Source: Mycocentrospora acerina (Eukaryota; Ascomycota; Dothideomycetes; Pleosporales). Taken from it: DNA of 64,000 nt. This document shows positions 53,681 through 64,000 of this stretch, in pieces (position 1 is the stretch's first letter; every line of letters begins with the position of its first letter). Position numbers and translations under genes: made by a program. The DNA is taken from positions 619,821-683,820 of the forward strand of contig JAKUHH010000108.1 of assembly GCA_022701365.1 (NCBI GenBank), given 5' to 3'. The notes beneath the pieces are model-generated. The model had not been told where the DNA came from. It made no database searches and worked only from the letters and a program-made list of their open reading frames with translations.

Positions 53681-55577
53681 TCAAAACCAATAGCTATCCC
53701 CACTCGCACTGATTTCAAACACGCACCCCAAGCCTTTCCCCTGCTCTGCCAGCTTCTCCTCCCCCTCTTTCAACTCCTTGAGGATCTGCTCGCCTACCAA
53801 CGGGCCATCCGTACACGTATCCTTGACATGGATAACCACGATTCGAAGTCCCTTGAGAGGCGCTTCGAATGCGGCGGCTAGGAGGGCTCTGATCGGTTCT
53901 CCTGGTGCTCGGCTTGGCTCTCCTCCAGTGGTTTTGCCCGAGTCCAAGGTGATGCTGGATAAGCCGAGGGTTGATGCGATGGGGGGAGGGGGGACAAAAG
54001 GATTGGGTGTGTTTGTGCCCGTCACGTCGCGCGAGTAGTCGGTCATCATGTCGTCGTCGGCGGCGGCGGAGTAAGGGAAGGGAAAAGGAATGGAATGTGT
54101 GCCTTCAAAGGGTGTGTCGATTGCCTTGCTTCGCGTCCGTTTGTCGGCCTCGATGTGGAGTCCTTGGCTTACACGTTTTCTCTTTCTGCTCTTGCGCGCT
54201 TCCTCGTTCTCGCGTCGTGCGTCGCGGACCTTGTCGGCGAGGTTCTGCAGTTCGGCGAGGAGGTGGCGGGGGGAGAGGTGGCCGAACAGGACTTGGTCTG
54301 CCTGGGCGTTGGTGTAACTGCATTCGATGAAGATGCCTGTGAGGATGCCGGCGGCGATTTTGGGCGCGGCTTCGGTCCAGATGATGGCTGTGCGGGGGGA
54401 TAGACTCAAACTGTCTGGTTCCACGTCTCCAAAGATGAGAACCTCCTTTGTTGGAGTCGAGATGGTGGACTCGGTGCGTATAAAGTACGCTGAAGAATCA
54501 ATCATACATTGGTCAGACACGGCCTGCCGTCCGTCAAGCGCTGGCGTACCAGGTAAGCTTTGAGTGGGGAGAGAGAAACTCAAGGAACGGCCTTCGCGAC
54601 CGTCTAGGCTCAGGCCAGGCGGCAGCCCTGACAACGACTCAGGAATAGACCCACGGTGCACGTGTCCTCCCATACAATGGCCATGGCTGACTTTAAATCC
54701 CTTGACACTGAGGCCATCACAGACTTCAATGTAACCTCGTCCACTTCCCTGGCCAAGAGCAATATTACCGCCCTCAGCGAGGCGTTGGAAAGACACCAAG
54801 CCCACGCCTCCATCTTCATCTGTGAGGTTCGGCCAGATGATGTTGTTGAAGATGTGTGTTTTGATAGCATTGACAGTGAATGGAAGTGCTGCAAGGCGTT
54901 TCGGTCGGGATGTGTTGTGGAAAGCTGCTGTGTTGACGACAAAGCCGGATATGTGATCTAGATGTGGATGTGTGATCAGATATGTCGAAACGTGCTCTCT
55001 GACCAGATGGAGTGCATTAGCTCTAGCGCTCGCGTGAGGAAACGGCAGGCCAGCAAAGATGCCCTCCTTGAGTATCGTAATGGCAAGTGGTTCTTCGGGC
55101 TCGGACAGCGGAGAATCACTGCCAGATTCGTCGTCAGAGAGTGGAATCTTTGCTGTCAGCGGCGACAGAAATTCATCGTTGCCACCATTACCGACTCCGT
55201 CAACATCTCGGGGGTTGGATGTTTCCTTGACCCGAGGCTCGGAAACGAGGGGGAAATCTCTCTCCAGAATGCGGGTTATCGCTGCGAGGTGAGAGCCTGC
55301 GTCAACGGCCAAAATAGAATTCTTGGACCAGTTTGTCGCCTTTGAACGCACGAGGAAGCCAGTGATGTTGTCTTCGCTCGGTCCTCCGCCAGAGCCCTAC
55401 CGTTTGTTAGTCAAGAGCCTGACAACGCGAAGCAACTTTTTGCCACAAGTCGAAAGCAGTAGTCTGTTGACCAAGATTTTGATGACTTACCAAACATATC
55501 ACCTGAATCGCAGGTTCATGCGCATGCCCCGACGCTCTTCGAACCTCTCTAGCAGTTTGTACATCGCCCTCCTTCAT
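53681..55577 (-). CDS. PDE1: Class II cyclic-AMP phosphodiesterase (PDE1)
   Basis: Two exons (55577-55491 and 55396-53681) encode about 600 residues. The enzyme hydrolyses cAMP to AMP with low affinity and shapes cAMP/PKA signalling. The fold is a metallo-beta-lactamase. VICLGSGGGPSEDNITGFLV starts the core across the splice, ILAVDAGSHL follows, and the metal motif THPHLDHISG gives H172, H174, D176 and H177. Later ligands are in KVSHGHCMGG and LIFGDVEPDS, and FIECSYTNAQADQVLFGHLSPRHL is the C-terminal signature of the class. A disordered insert with basic RKSRKRKRVS and acidic segments sits before the final block IRALLAAAFEAPLKGLRIVVIHVKD. The protein is long for the class because of Ser/Asp-rich inserts (about residues 90-130 and 400-500). 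Confidence 0.9.
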
Positions 55578-56305
55578 TCCCACGGCTCCTAGTCTTGCCA
55601 ATACACCGACCGACTCGTGTCACCAGCACACCTGTGTCTATCCTTTCGGTAATCTTCTCTTCACGATGAATCAACCTCGCGTCGCAACAATAGTCTAAGC
55701 TACCCACCTCAGAACACAGTCTTAATCAACCGTTTTCTCAACTCCCAGACTCACACACACACATACATACACACAAACAAAAGACGTGATGGTCTGTTTC
55801 TCCGTCTCTATCCCTCTAATTCCCTTTTCACAGTCGCGTTTGCAAAACTTTCAAGGTGAAGAGCGGGAATCCAACTGATATCACACCTTCACGCATCAAC
55901 AACACAACACAAACCCGAGAATTACCCCGTACGCGCTGGATTGTGACCCCCCCTTGTCAACGTGCTCGTAACTCGCACGAACTCCAGGCCCTTCCGGCCC
56001 CGAAGCAGCAAAGGCGTTGGTAACTTGGACCCAGGCGCTCGTCCCCACTGCTACCCTACCCTACCCTACCGGTCAAACAGCCGAGTTCAACAACTTTTGA
56101 TCGGGGATTTTCCCGTGACCCTTTTTTCTCTTCTCCTTCTTTTTGATGTGTGTGTCCCTAGGTACCGAAAAATAGATGTGTGTTTTCTGGAGTACCTTTG
56201 ATCTAGAGCAAACAATGTACTCTTCCTCTCCAGGCTTCACCGCTTGACAGGGGCAATTCACCGTGGAAGCGCCGCAATGCTGCTGCTGTTATTGTTGCTG
56301 TTGCT

Positions 56306-56336
<31 letters not shown>

Positions 56337-56946
56337 ATGGTGTTGTTATTGTTGCGGTAGTAAAATAAATGAGTTTGTAGGAAGATGCAGGGCAAAAGTA
56401 GTGCAAGGTAAACGTTGGAAGAGTTGAAGGATAAAAGAGTTGGAGGACTCGAGGTTGACCGAGAGACAGGCCAACTCTTGCTGTGCCGTGCATTTCCCCG
56501 GCTGCGGCTGATGGAGAGATGCCTATTCTGCTGTACAGCCAATGAGAGCGGCCGCGGCGTGCAGGAAGACGAAGGACAAGGCGCAGACCTGGGTCGAGGC
56601 TTGAACCAAGCACCTCAAGTGCAGCAGATGGAATGCATTGTGTCTGCACGTTGATCAACGTGACGGGTATTGACAGGCGAACCCATGGGTCATGGTATAA
56701 TGCGGGGTAATTGCCACATGTAACATCACCGCAATAAAAAGTCTAATTTGGGCATCGTGAACATCTTGCGCTTCATTTTTTGGAGCTTCTATGATCGGGC
56801 CTTGGTAGGGTCATTCATCTACCAAAAGGAGCCCCCCACCCCTTCTCTTCCATCATGCCTCAACCGTGCGTGCATGCATCCATACCAGGTCGTAAATTCA
56901 TCCGCATCATTATCAAAACGAACACCGTCCCACCCAGAAAAAGCGT
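55578..56946. promoter_or_regulatory. Intergenic region with repeats, upstream of PDE1
   Basis: 1.37 kb between two minus-strand genes. It holds the PDE1 promoter and the 3' flank of eEF1B-gamma. (CTACC)n lies at about 56050-56070, and a CTG/GAT trinucleotide block at 56283-56345. Frames across the trinucleotide block are repeat-driven. Confidence 0.55.
56283..56345. repeat. Trinucleotide repeat (CTG/TTG then GAT)
   Basis: An imperfect run of CTG and TTG units passes directly into about eight GAT units. Confidence 0.9.
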
Positions 56947-58497
56947 CTACTTGAAGACCTTACCGTCGGCCCACTCGTACGACTTGCCGTCGACCTCGAT
57001 GGGCTTGTCCCACGACCACTGGTCGTTGACAAACTCCTTGTCCTCGGCCTTGGTGGGGTCGAGCTTGGTGAACTCGTAGCTCTCGTAGTCGGGAGCGACA
57101 TCGAAGGCGGGGAGAGCATCCTGGCCGCGGATGAAGAAAGCACCCTTGATGATGGAGTCGTTGGCAGTGCCGTAGACGGAAGCGCATCCGAAGATGTACT
57201 TGCGGCTACCCTCCAGACGGGCGAAGAAACCACCTATGTGCGTGTTAGTGGTTGGGGGGATGCATGTTGACGGTGTGCCGGGAGTCACTTACCAATCAAG
57301 TTGGAGGTCATGAAGGTCTGGGTCAACTCGTCGTTGTACTTGTAGTCGACCTTGTAGAGCGAGTACTCCTCAAAGTTGGCGTTCTCCCAGAACCAGGGAA
57401 GAGCGACCTCACGGGTCTCCTCGTTGGAGTACTTGCGCTTCCAGTCGTCAAGGACAAAGGTGGCGCGGGGCAGAGCCTCGAGAGGGTGCTTGGCCTTGGG
57501 CTCAGCGGGAGCAGACTCCTCCTCCTCCTCCTCGACCTCCTTCTTGGGCTTGGGGGCAGCCTTGGCCTGCTCCTTCTTGGGCTTGTCCTCCTTGGGCTTG
57601 GCAGGCGCAACGTTCTTGATGGCCTCTGTGATGAACTCAAACTTGGGGGCAACAGCCGAGTAGCTGGACTGGTTGTAGATGGTCTCGTACCAGCGGGTGA
57701 CGTTGGGGTTCTCCTCGCGCCACTTGACGTCGAAGAAGTACTGGAAGCCACGGGCGATGATGCTGGTGGCGAACAGGTCGGCAAGAGTCAGACGCTCGCC
57801 AACGAGGTAGGTGTGGGTGGCAAGGTGCTCCTCGAGGACGCTGACGGCCTTGAGGGAGGCCTTTTGTGCGTCATCGACGTTCTTCTTGTTGTAAGGGTCG
57901 CGGCCGATGATGGGGCGGAACCAGCCGCCGAGGGGAGTGAGGATCTCCGAGTTGGCAAACGACATCCATCGGAGGATGGTGGCGTAGTCCTGCTTGGTCT
58001 TGCCAAGGAGGCTGGTCTTCTCGTTCTGCGAGGCCACTGGGGAGCGTCAGCGGGCAAGTCGGGCACCGGGGCGGCGGCAGCAAGGGCGAGGGGTGGAGGC
58101 AAATCAGAGTGTAATTTTTCAACAGTAGTTTTCAGACAGGGATAACTGAATGAATGACATTCGACATCTTGTAGCGGGAGAGGAAAAAACGAGGGGCACG
58201 GGTGCGGGGCGCTTACAGTAGACGGCGATGGCGATGACCTCGGAGAGGACGAAGCCGTCGGCGCCCTCGAAGGTGGGGACCTTGCCGAGCTTGTTGAGCT
58301 TGAGGTACTCGGGCGACACGCCCTTGGCGGGCTCTGTGTCGACAAACTCAATGTCGAGGCCGTTCTCCTTTGCGACGGCGAGGAGCGACGTGGTACGCGG
58401 GTTACCCTGTTGGACTGGCGTCAGAGGGAGCAAGGCGGGGCAGCCGCGAGGGCGGGAGAAGACATACCGCGTAGCTGTAGAGCTTGCCGAAAGACAT
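56947..58497 (-). CDS. Translation elongation factor 1B gamma
   Basis: Four exons (58497-58468, 58406-58217, 58036-57293, 57233-56947) give about 416 residues. This subunit anchors the eEF1B nucleotide-exchange complex that recharges eEF1A with GTP. Residues 1-215 are a GST-like domain: MSFGKLYSYAGNPRTTSLL, then KLNKLGKVPTFEGADGFVLSEVIAIAVYLAS, and YLVGERLTLADLFATS. A Lys/Glu/Ala linker (KPKEDKPKKEQAKAAPKPKK, then EEEEE) joins the conserved C-terminal EF1G domain: HPLEALPRATFVLDDWKRKYSN, then PWFWENANFEEYSLYKVDYKY and GGFFARLEGSRKYIFGCASVYG, ending KSYEWADGKVFK. It is divergent from uS9m. Confidence 0.95.
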
Positions 58498-58819
58498 GAT
58501 TGCTGTGTGGACGGAGGGAGTTGACAGAGCAAGGCAAGGAAGGGGAAGAAGGTGAGCGAGGCGGGGTCGTGTTAAAAAGGAAGAATTGCGAGGGCGGTGG
58601 GGTGTGTGTCTGGCAATTTCTCTGCTTGGCACCGCCTAGCGGCTTTTGTGCAACACGCAGCCTGCAGCACGCATGGGAACGCAGAGGGACACTCACTCAC
58701 GTGCAGCGAGGGACACACACACACATATACCTACGCACATATACCTACACACACACGTACACACTCCCGCACACACACCCGCACACGTACATGTAGGCGC
58801 GTCTACACAGTCACGTGCA
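58498..58819. promoter_or_regulatory. Short divergent promoter, eEF1B-gamma / uS9m
   Basis: Only 322 bp separate the start codons of a cytosolic elongation factor gene and a mitochondrial ribosomal protein gene. The uS9m side is rich in alternating CA/TA (CACACACACACATATACC-type) at about 58717-58790. The eEF1B side is purine-rich on the plus strand. Confidence 0.6.
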
Positions 58820-59980
58820 ATGGCCAGCAGAGACCTCCCGCGCAGCCTGTGCAGCGCCTTCCGCCGCCTGCAGTGCCGCCCTGCGCACGCCAGCAGCGCC
58901 CATGTCCCGGCACGGCGATGCATCTCGACGACCTCGTCGCGGCCCGCAGACGTCACGAGCAGCGAGCCGCACACACTCGAGCCCTTCGCCGCCGCGCCCG
59001 AAATCGACTTCGCCGCCGAGGGCCCTGCAAAGCCCAGCGGCAACGTCAACCTGCGCACGCTGCGCGTCGTGCCCGCATCGCCGTCGTACTTTAGCGCAAA
59101 GCCCACCTTCACCGACGACTTCATCTCGCTGTCCGCCCTGCTGCGCACCGTCGCCACCCTGCCCACCATCCCCACCGCCGAGGCGCCAAAGGTGGCATGG
59201 AAGACGATTGACCAGTACCGCATCATGACCAACGAGCCCGTCAAGACGCAGCGCTACCACAAGATGCTGCACATCCTGCGCCGCCTCAACTGCATCCACC
59301 CGTCGCTGATGCCCGAGGCCGTCACCACCGCCATGCTGCGCTACAAAAAGGCCAGCCAGCCCGGAGACATCAAGCCCAGGCCGGGCGTCATTGACGAGCT
59401 GGGCAGGGCAAAGGGCGTCGGCCGCAGGAAGACCAGCTCGGCCGTGGCCTGGCTGGTCGAGGGCGAGGGCGAGGTGCTGGTCAACGGCAAGTCGCTCTCG
59501 CAGTTCTTTGGCCGCCTGCACCACCGCGAGAGTGCTGTGTGGGCGCTCAAGGCCACCCAGAGGCTGGACAAGTACAACCTGTTTGCTTTGGTCCAAGGCG
59601 GCGGTCTGACTGGCCAAGCCGAGGCCCTGACATTGGCAGTAGGAAAGGCGTTGCTGGTGCACGAGCCAGCCTTGAAGCCTGCCGTACGACGAGGTAAGTC
59701 GATGCCGTCCCATTTCTAATCGGCCCATTCACTCTCTCCCCCGTATTCTTGCGTCCGCACTATATGTACAGCCTCGGGTATAATTACTGGTTTCAACCCA
59801 TCTCCCGACAGCAACAGACACATATCCCAGAACTTTTTTGCGGATTAAAAAAAATTAAATGAAAACGCTAACTTGCCCCCCCCTACAGCCGGCTGCGTCA
59901 CCCGCGACCCCCGAAAGGTAGAGAGGAAAAAGGCAGGCCGTGTCAAGGCCCGCAAGATGCCCACCTGGGTCAAGCGTTGA
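58820..59980 (+). CDS. MRPS9: Mitochondrial ribosomal protein uS9m (MRPS9)
   Basis: Two exons (58820-59693 and 59889-59980) give about 321 residues. The first 40 or so residues are Arg/Ser/Ala-rich without acidic residues (RSLCSAFRRLQCRPAHASSAHVPARR), fitting a mitochondrial targeting peptide. The uS9 core starts at about residue 200 with AKGVGRRKTSSAVAWLV, then VLVNGKSLSQFFG and LFALVQGGGLTGQAEALTLAVGKALL. The second exon supplies the universal tail VTRDPRKVERKKAGRVKARK, then MPTWVKR, whose terminal KR contacts P-site tRNA in ribosomes. The frame stays open 58 codons upstream of the ATG but MASRDLPRS is the first credible start. Confidence 0.93.
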
Positions 59981-60507
59981 AACCCTTTTTTCTACCTACC
60001 TACCTACCATTGTATATTGTATACCAAAGCTGTACATCACCAGCCTTCTTGGCATTCATCATCGTAGCATGTGGCCCTCGGTCCACTTTAAGCGCAACAA
60101 TCAAAGCCATTCCAACGAGAAATCTCGACTCTGCATGTACTCTGTCAACAAGACAAGAGAAGACGACTTGTTGAAGTAAGTTGAAAACATGTGACGATTA
60201 GCGCCTGTTGAATCAGCGAGAGAATTTGATTCTTCCTTTTCATGGATGAAGAGAGAAAGAGAGAGGTGGGGAGGGCTAGACGAAGTATATCTGCCACGAC
60301 GGTTGGAATGTAAACGTCCTTTTTTTCCAATGCCCTCCTCCTAATCAAGTAAGCAAGCGAGCACGCAAGTCGTCACTGCACTAACATGACGGCCAACGGC
60401 CTGCCTGTCTCTGTCTGGGTTGTTATTGTCAAGCAATCCCTCCCTCCCTTCCTCCCCGCAATATAAGTCGGCCGAAGCTGTTATGCCCGAACGGCTTGTC
60501 CCTGTGG

Positions 60508-60573
<66 letters not shown>
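60508..60573. repeat. (TGA)22 microsatellite
   Basis: Twenty-two perfect TGA units in a row, the longest pure microsatellite in the window. Confidence 0.97.
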
Positions 60574-60574
<1 letters not shown>

Positions 60575-61497
60575 GATGACAATGATAATGATTAGCAGCA
60601 TATGCCCAATTACTAGTCCTTTTTTTAATTTTTATTTTAACTGGGATGCCCATCCAACTAGCCAACTAGCCAACCAAACCAACCAACCGGCCGGCTTGCA
60701 TTGAGATAACGCCTAGGAAGATACTTCCGGGCGATCCGTCTGATCTAGGAAAAAAACTTTGTTTTTACTTCCCCCCATGCCAAGCGCTGACGATCTAACC
60801 ACCTCCACCACCACCACCACCGCCATCATGACCACCAACTATGAAAATAAAAATAACAATAATGTTGAGGCGAATACGCCCCTTCTACTTATTTATATTA
60901 TAAACTCTGTTCGCCCAGCATTAAAAAGGCGGTGTTACTAGTCAGTTGGTCAGTCAGTCAGTCAGTCAGCCAGGTAGTCAAGGCGAACAGAATGTTTAAC
61001 AAGAGGTGTTGATCTCATCTTTATGAGGAAGGAGATGAAGAAGAAGAAAAGAAAGAAAGATGCAAATTGATGGAAGCTAAGTATTCTTATTTAAAAAAAA
61101 ATCATAAGAATAAAATATTAAGAACAGTTTAACGATGCCTAAACATGACTTTTGTTTTTGTTGTATTTGCCCAAAACATTGAATAGCATTTGTTCCATTA
61201 CGTCTCTCTCACTCTCTCAAGACAAGAACCAAGTGTGGTGGCGCTGGACCAGAAGAAGAAGAAGAAGAAGAAGATGATGATGATGAAGAAGAACATCACC
61301 ATCATGTGGTCAAGTCGATTTTCCAATCTCAGTCAGGGCTACGGATACGGATACTGGACACGTGTATTGACAAGGCTGAGTGAGGTTCGCTTCAATGTCT
61401 GTGCTGGTTTTAGTTGGTAGGAAAAAATTTACATGGATGCTGTTTTGGGGACAACCCAGGACAATCACAGACGTCTACCTATTTGGACAGAACCACT

Positions 61498-61555
61498 TGA
61501 CTACTACTACAACTACAACTACAACTACAACTACTAATACTAATACTACTACTAC
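61498..61555. repeat. (ACT)n/(ACA)n trinucleotide block
   Basis: Interspersed ACT, ACA and AAT triplets over nearly 60 bp, without a surrounding gene. Confidence 0.85.
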
Positions 61556-64000
61556 GCACACGTCATGCTGGGCGGTGCGACAAGACCAGATGAGAAAACT
61601 AGTATGTTGGCCAAGAGCCAACAACGGTCCGCATTGTAATCAATTTCCTCATTCATCTCGCGTGCAGGGTGGTCCCCTTTCAAACGAGCACAGATCTCAA
61701 CGACAAATGCGTTGGCATCTTGAGAACGTGGCCTTCTAGAACCGACCTTGATCCCTACAAGTTGTACAGCGTGGAAGAAGCCGGCAGTTGGCCAAGTTCT
61801 ATCTCGCCCCAGGCCTGGGCGCATTTATTTTGCCTTGTCGTCAATCTCACAGCCCAACTTTAACCGCTTCATCATCTTGTTGCGAGATGGAATGGATAAT
61901 TGGCGAGTGGAACACGGAAGTTGCAGTCTAGTCTGTCACTTGTTTCGCAATGCTTCCCATTCAAGGCGTTTCACAAGCCAGGTCCGTTGGGATGCTTCGC
62001 GTGTGATTAATGCTGTCAGTAATCGGTAATGGATGGCATGTTGACCACAACCGTGGTGTTATTTGCGAAGAAGCGGTGTCGGGACCTAAATTTAGTATCC
62101 ACAAACATCGGGGCATTGGATGCCTGAGAAGATCATCAGGAATTACTCGCGTAAACATTTTCTATTGGCGGCGAGCGCAGTGTTGCAATCTGCCAGAACG
62201 ACGGTAGTCGAAGCCACTTGCCATGGAACGGGGTGAAACCTTCTCGAAGCATGTTCGCCGCGGGACTTTGTCATTTGCTGAGGTTCATGCGGAAAGCCAG
62301 GGCCGCTTGACGATCGCCCGTTGATCCAGCGAGGCAGCGAGATGGCACGACAGCGGACAATTGAGACGACGCTGGTTTCACCTAGCGGGCGCGCTTGCTG
62401 CTCGAGTGCAGGTGCAAAAGAGGTGCAGACCAAGGCAGGCAGGAGGGCGCGGATGGGCTAACGCAAGAAAGAGACGGGTGGTTCGTGAGGCTGCGCATCC
62501 TTTGGTCAATGTCGTCCAGACGATCCAAGCGTCGAGGGTTTGTGGAGATGGCAGTGGTGTTGAAGCAAGAGCCACTCGAGTGCGCAGGAAGGCAGCTCCG
62601 GTCACGGCCACGGTCACGGTCGCGGCCACGCACGCGTGCCCAAGATCTGTCCGGCCGTGTGGCAAGCGTCGACGCTTGCCAAAGACTGTTTGCGGAGCTT
62701 GGTGAAGTCGCGTGGACGAGCAAGCGCTGCATTGCGTCACTCTGGAGGCGGAAGGGCGAGCCGTCCAATGCGGGAGCGCCGAATGAGGCTGCAGGATTCC
62801 TGGCGATCAGCCACGCGCAAATCCCTGTCGTTGTCTGCGGGATCCCGCATCAGAGATGAAGGTCCTGATTGAGGCGGAAGCCGGCTGGCCCCTGAGCTCT
62901 GTGCAGCCGTCTCTGCAGCGCAGCCTTCTGCTTCTGCTTCTGCTTCTGGTCTGGCCATGGCCCGTCTCGTGCGCCTGCTCCTGCGCAGCGCGTGGGCGTG
63001 TTTATGCTCTGGCTGCTGCGAAACAAATGGCGCGGACCACCCCCCTCGGCTCGACGCTCTACACGCATGAAACGCCCTTGCGACGGGTCTGCGAGGCCAC
63101 TGCTGGCGGCTGCGAGCCCTCGGCCTCATTGTTGCGCAGGTTGCCATGACTCGCGCCCGACTGACGGGACTGCAGGCCATCTGGCACAGAGGCAGCGACG
63201 GCGATATTTGGCCGCCGTGCAGCCGTCGACGGCCTCGATCCGTCCATGGCTCCATGGACGCACCTGTTCACTCCTCCAGCCATGCACCCATGCACCCATC
63301 CATGGCTGCTGGCCCAGCAGCACAGGCAGGCTGGTGGACGGGCAGCACACGCGCTGCGGCCCTGCAGCAATCCTGCGTGCCCAGCGTTTGCAGATGCACA
63401 CGCAGATGCAGATCCGCCATCCTCCATGGGCGATCTGTAACTGTGGCTTGCACATCGCTAGCCCCGCCCTGGCCTCGCAAATCCCACTTTGCCGCTCAGT
63501 CATCAACTGCGCGCCAGCATGCCCTCTTACTCGCCAGCCCGCCATGTCGCCGTGCGAAGCCACACCCACATGCCCTCCCCTCCGCAGGTACAGCACGGCC
63601 GGTCCTCTGCCGACCTAGTCTCGAGCTCCACCCGCTCGTCAAGCTGTGTTTACAGCCTGTTCGCCGATGTGGCGCGTCGTCCGCGGCTTCCTTTTTGCTC
63701 CTCACGCCCCAAGCTCCCCTCCCAGCTCCCAATGCGGCTCGACTGCGACTGTGACTGCGACCTCACTTCTCGCCCACCACTCGTCCCACAGCCCAGCTGC
63801 CTGACCTGCCACTTCCACTCCCGCACCCCATTCCCACCCTCCACTCTCGCCCGAGCGTTCTTCCGGGCGTCAGCCCTGGCCGGCGTCCGCAACCTGACCC
63901 CGACTACCTCGTCTCTTCTCTTGCTGCACGCTGCTCGTGACGTCCGCTGCCCCCCTCGAGGAAGCAAGCCTTTCTCTCCCTCTCCCCCCCTCCCCCCTCT

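Larger units (their letters stand above)
59981..64000. other. 4-kb right-edge region without a recognisable gene
   Basis: From 60.0 to 62.2 kb the DNA is rich in simple repeats, AT-leaning in part: (TGA)22 at 60508-60573, (CAGT)n at about 60949-60968, (AGA)n and (GAT)n at 61251-61285, and (ACT/ACA)n at 61498-61555. From 62.3 kb on it is GC-rich and open on several frames of both strands at once, which is a compositional effect. No frame shows a domain. A CCATG-rich patch lies at 63244-63305, and the last 300 bp are strongly pyrimidine-rich, as in a 5' leader or promoter of a gene beyond the edge. Confidence 0.5.

Noticed and set aside
56047..56071. CCCTA-like repeats resembling telomere sequence
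   Set aside because: The unit is CTACC (five bases), not the six-base CCCTAA of fungal telomeres, and it has only about four copies.
57252..58145. 297-codon plus-strand frame opposite eEF1B-gamma
   Set aside because: Antisense of a clearly real gene; Leu/Gly/Val-rich composition is the complement of conserved codons.
58811..59728. 305-codon minus-strand frame opposite uS9m
   Set aside because: Antisense shadow of a GC-rich real gene.
60341..60704. Frames of poly-Met, poly-His or poly-Ile
   Set aside because: Direct translation of the (TGA)22 microsatellite.
62382..63754. Several overlapping frames of 120-208 codons at the right edge
   Set aside because: All six frames are unusually open because the DNA is GC-rich; composition is Arg/Ser/Ala/Pro with no domain.

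Overview
The window comes from a filamentous ascomycete. Most genes carry one to four short introns (about 45-100 nt, GT..AG, with CTAAC/CTGAC-like branch sites), and the recognisable genes are fungal versions of housekeeping proteins. Gene types and intron style suggest a Pezizomycotina fungus, perhaps a Dothideomycete, but that is inference. I predict 23 protein-coding genes, one of them with a broken splice site. All exon joins were worked out by reading frame and splice signals, without transcript data.

Left block, 1.7-25.5 kb (dense, mostly core genes): an FMP42/SLC43-type MFS transporter; a four-exon complex I B15-like subunit; a glutathione S-transferase-like protein; a BTB/POZ protein; the pre-mRNA 3'-end endonuclease YSH1 (CPSF73), divergent from TFIID subunit TAF4; an HSPA12-like Hsp70 protein; an F-box-like membrane protein; a cupin; a UCH-type deubiquitinase; and an uncharacterised protein.

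Middle block, 25.5-43 kb (gene-poor, AT-rich in large parts): this looks like an accessory island. It holds a Gal80-like Gfo/Idh/MocA protein convergent with a sugar/quinate-type transporter, an SRPK-like kinase gene whose third intron lacks an AG acceptor, a dienelactone hydrolase with a predicted signal peptide, and a medium-chain dehydrogenase. Between them lie a 160-bp terminal-inverted-repeat element with a probable 8-bp target-site duplication, and two decayed tRNA-like sequences. Transporter, Gal80-like protein, hydrolase and dehydrogenase could form a loose catabolic set, but only proximity supports that.

Right block, 43-60 kb (core genes again): a coiled-coil protein, ribosomal protein uS7 (RPS5), a DDRGK1-like membrane protein, a carotenoid cleavage oxygenase, an uncharacterised protein, a class II cAMP phosphodiesterase, elongation factor 1B-gamma, and mitochondrial ribosomal protein uS9m, the last two divergent over a 322-bp promoter. 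From 60 to 64 kb I find only microsatellites and GC-rich, pyrimidine-rich DNA.

Two introns, in RPS5 and in the 24-25 kb uncharacterised gene, are best explained as GC-AG introns. I saw no CRISPR array, rRNA or intact tRNA. The most promising leads are the Gal80-like/transporter pair, the kinase with the lost acceptor, the DDRGK1-like protein, and the UCH enzyme with Glu in place of the catalytic Asp.
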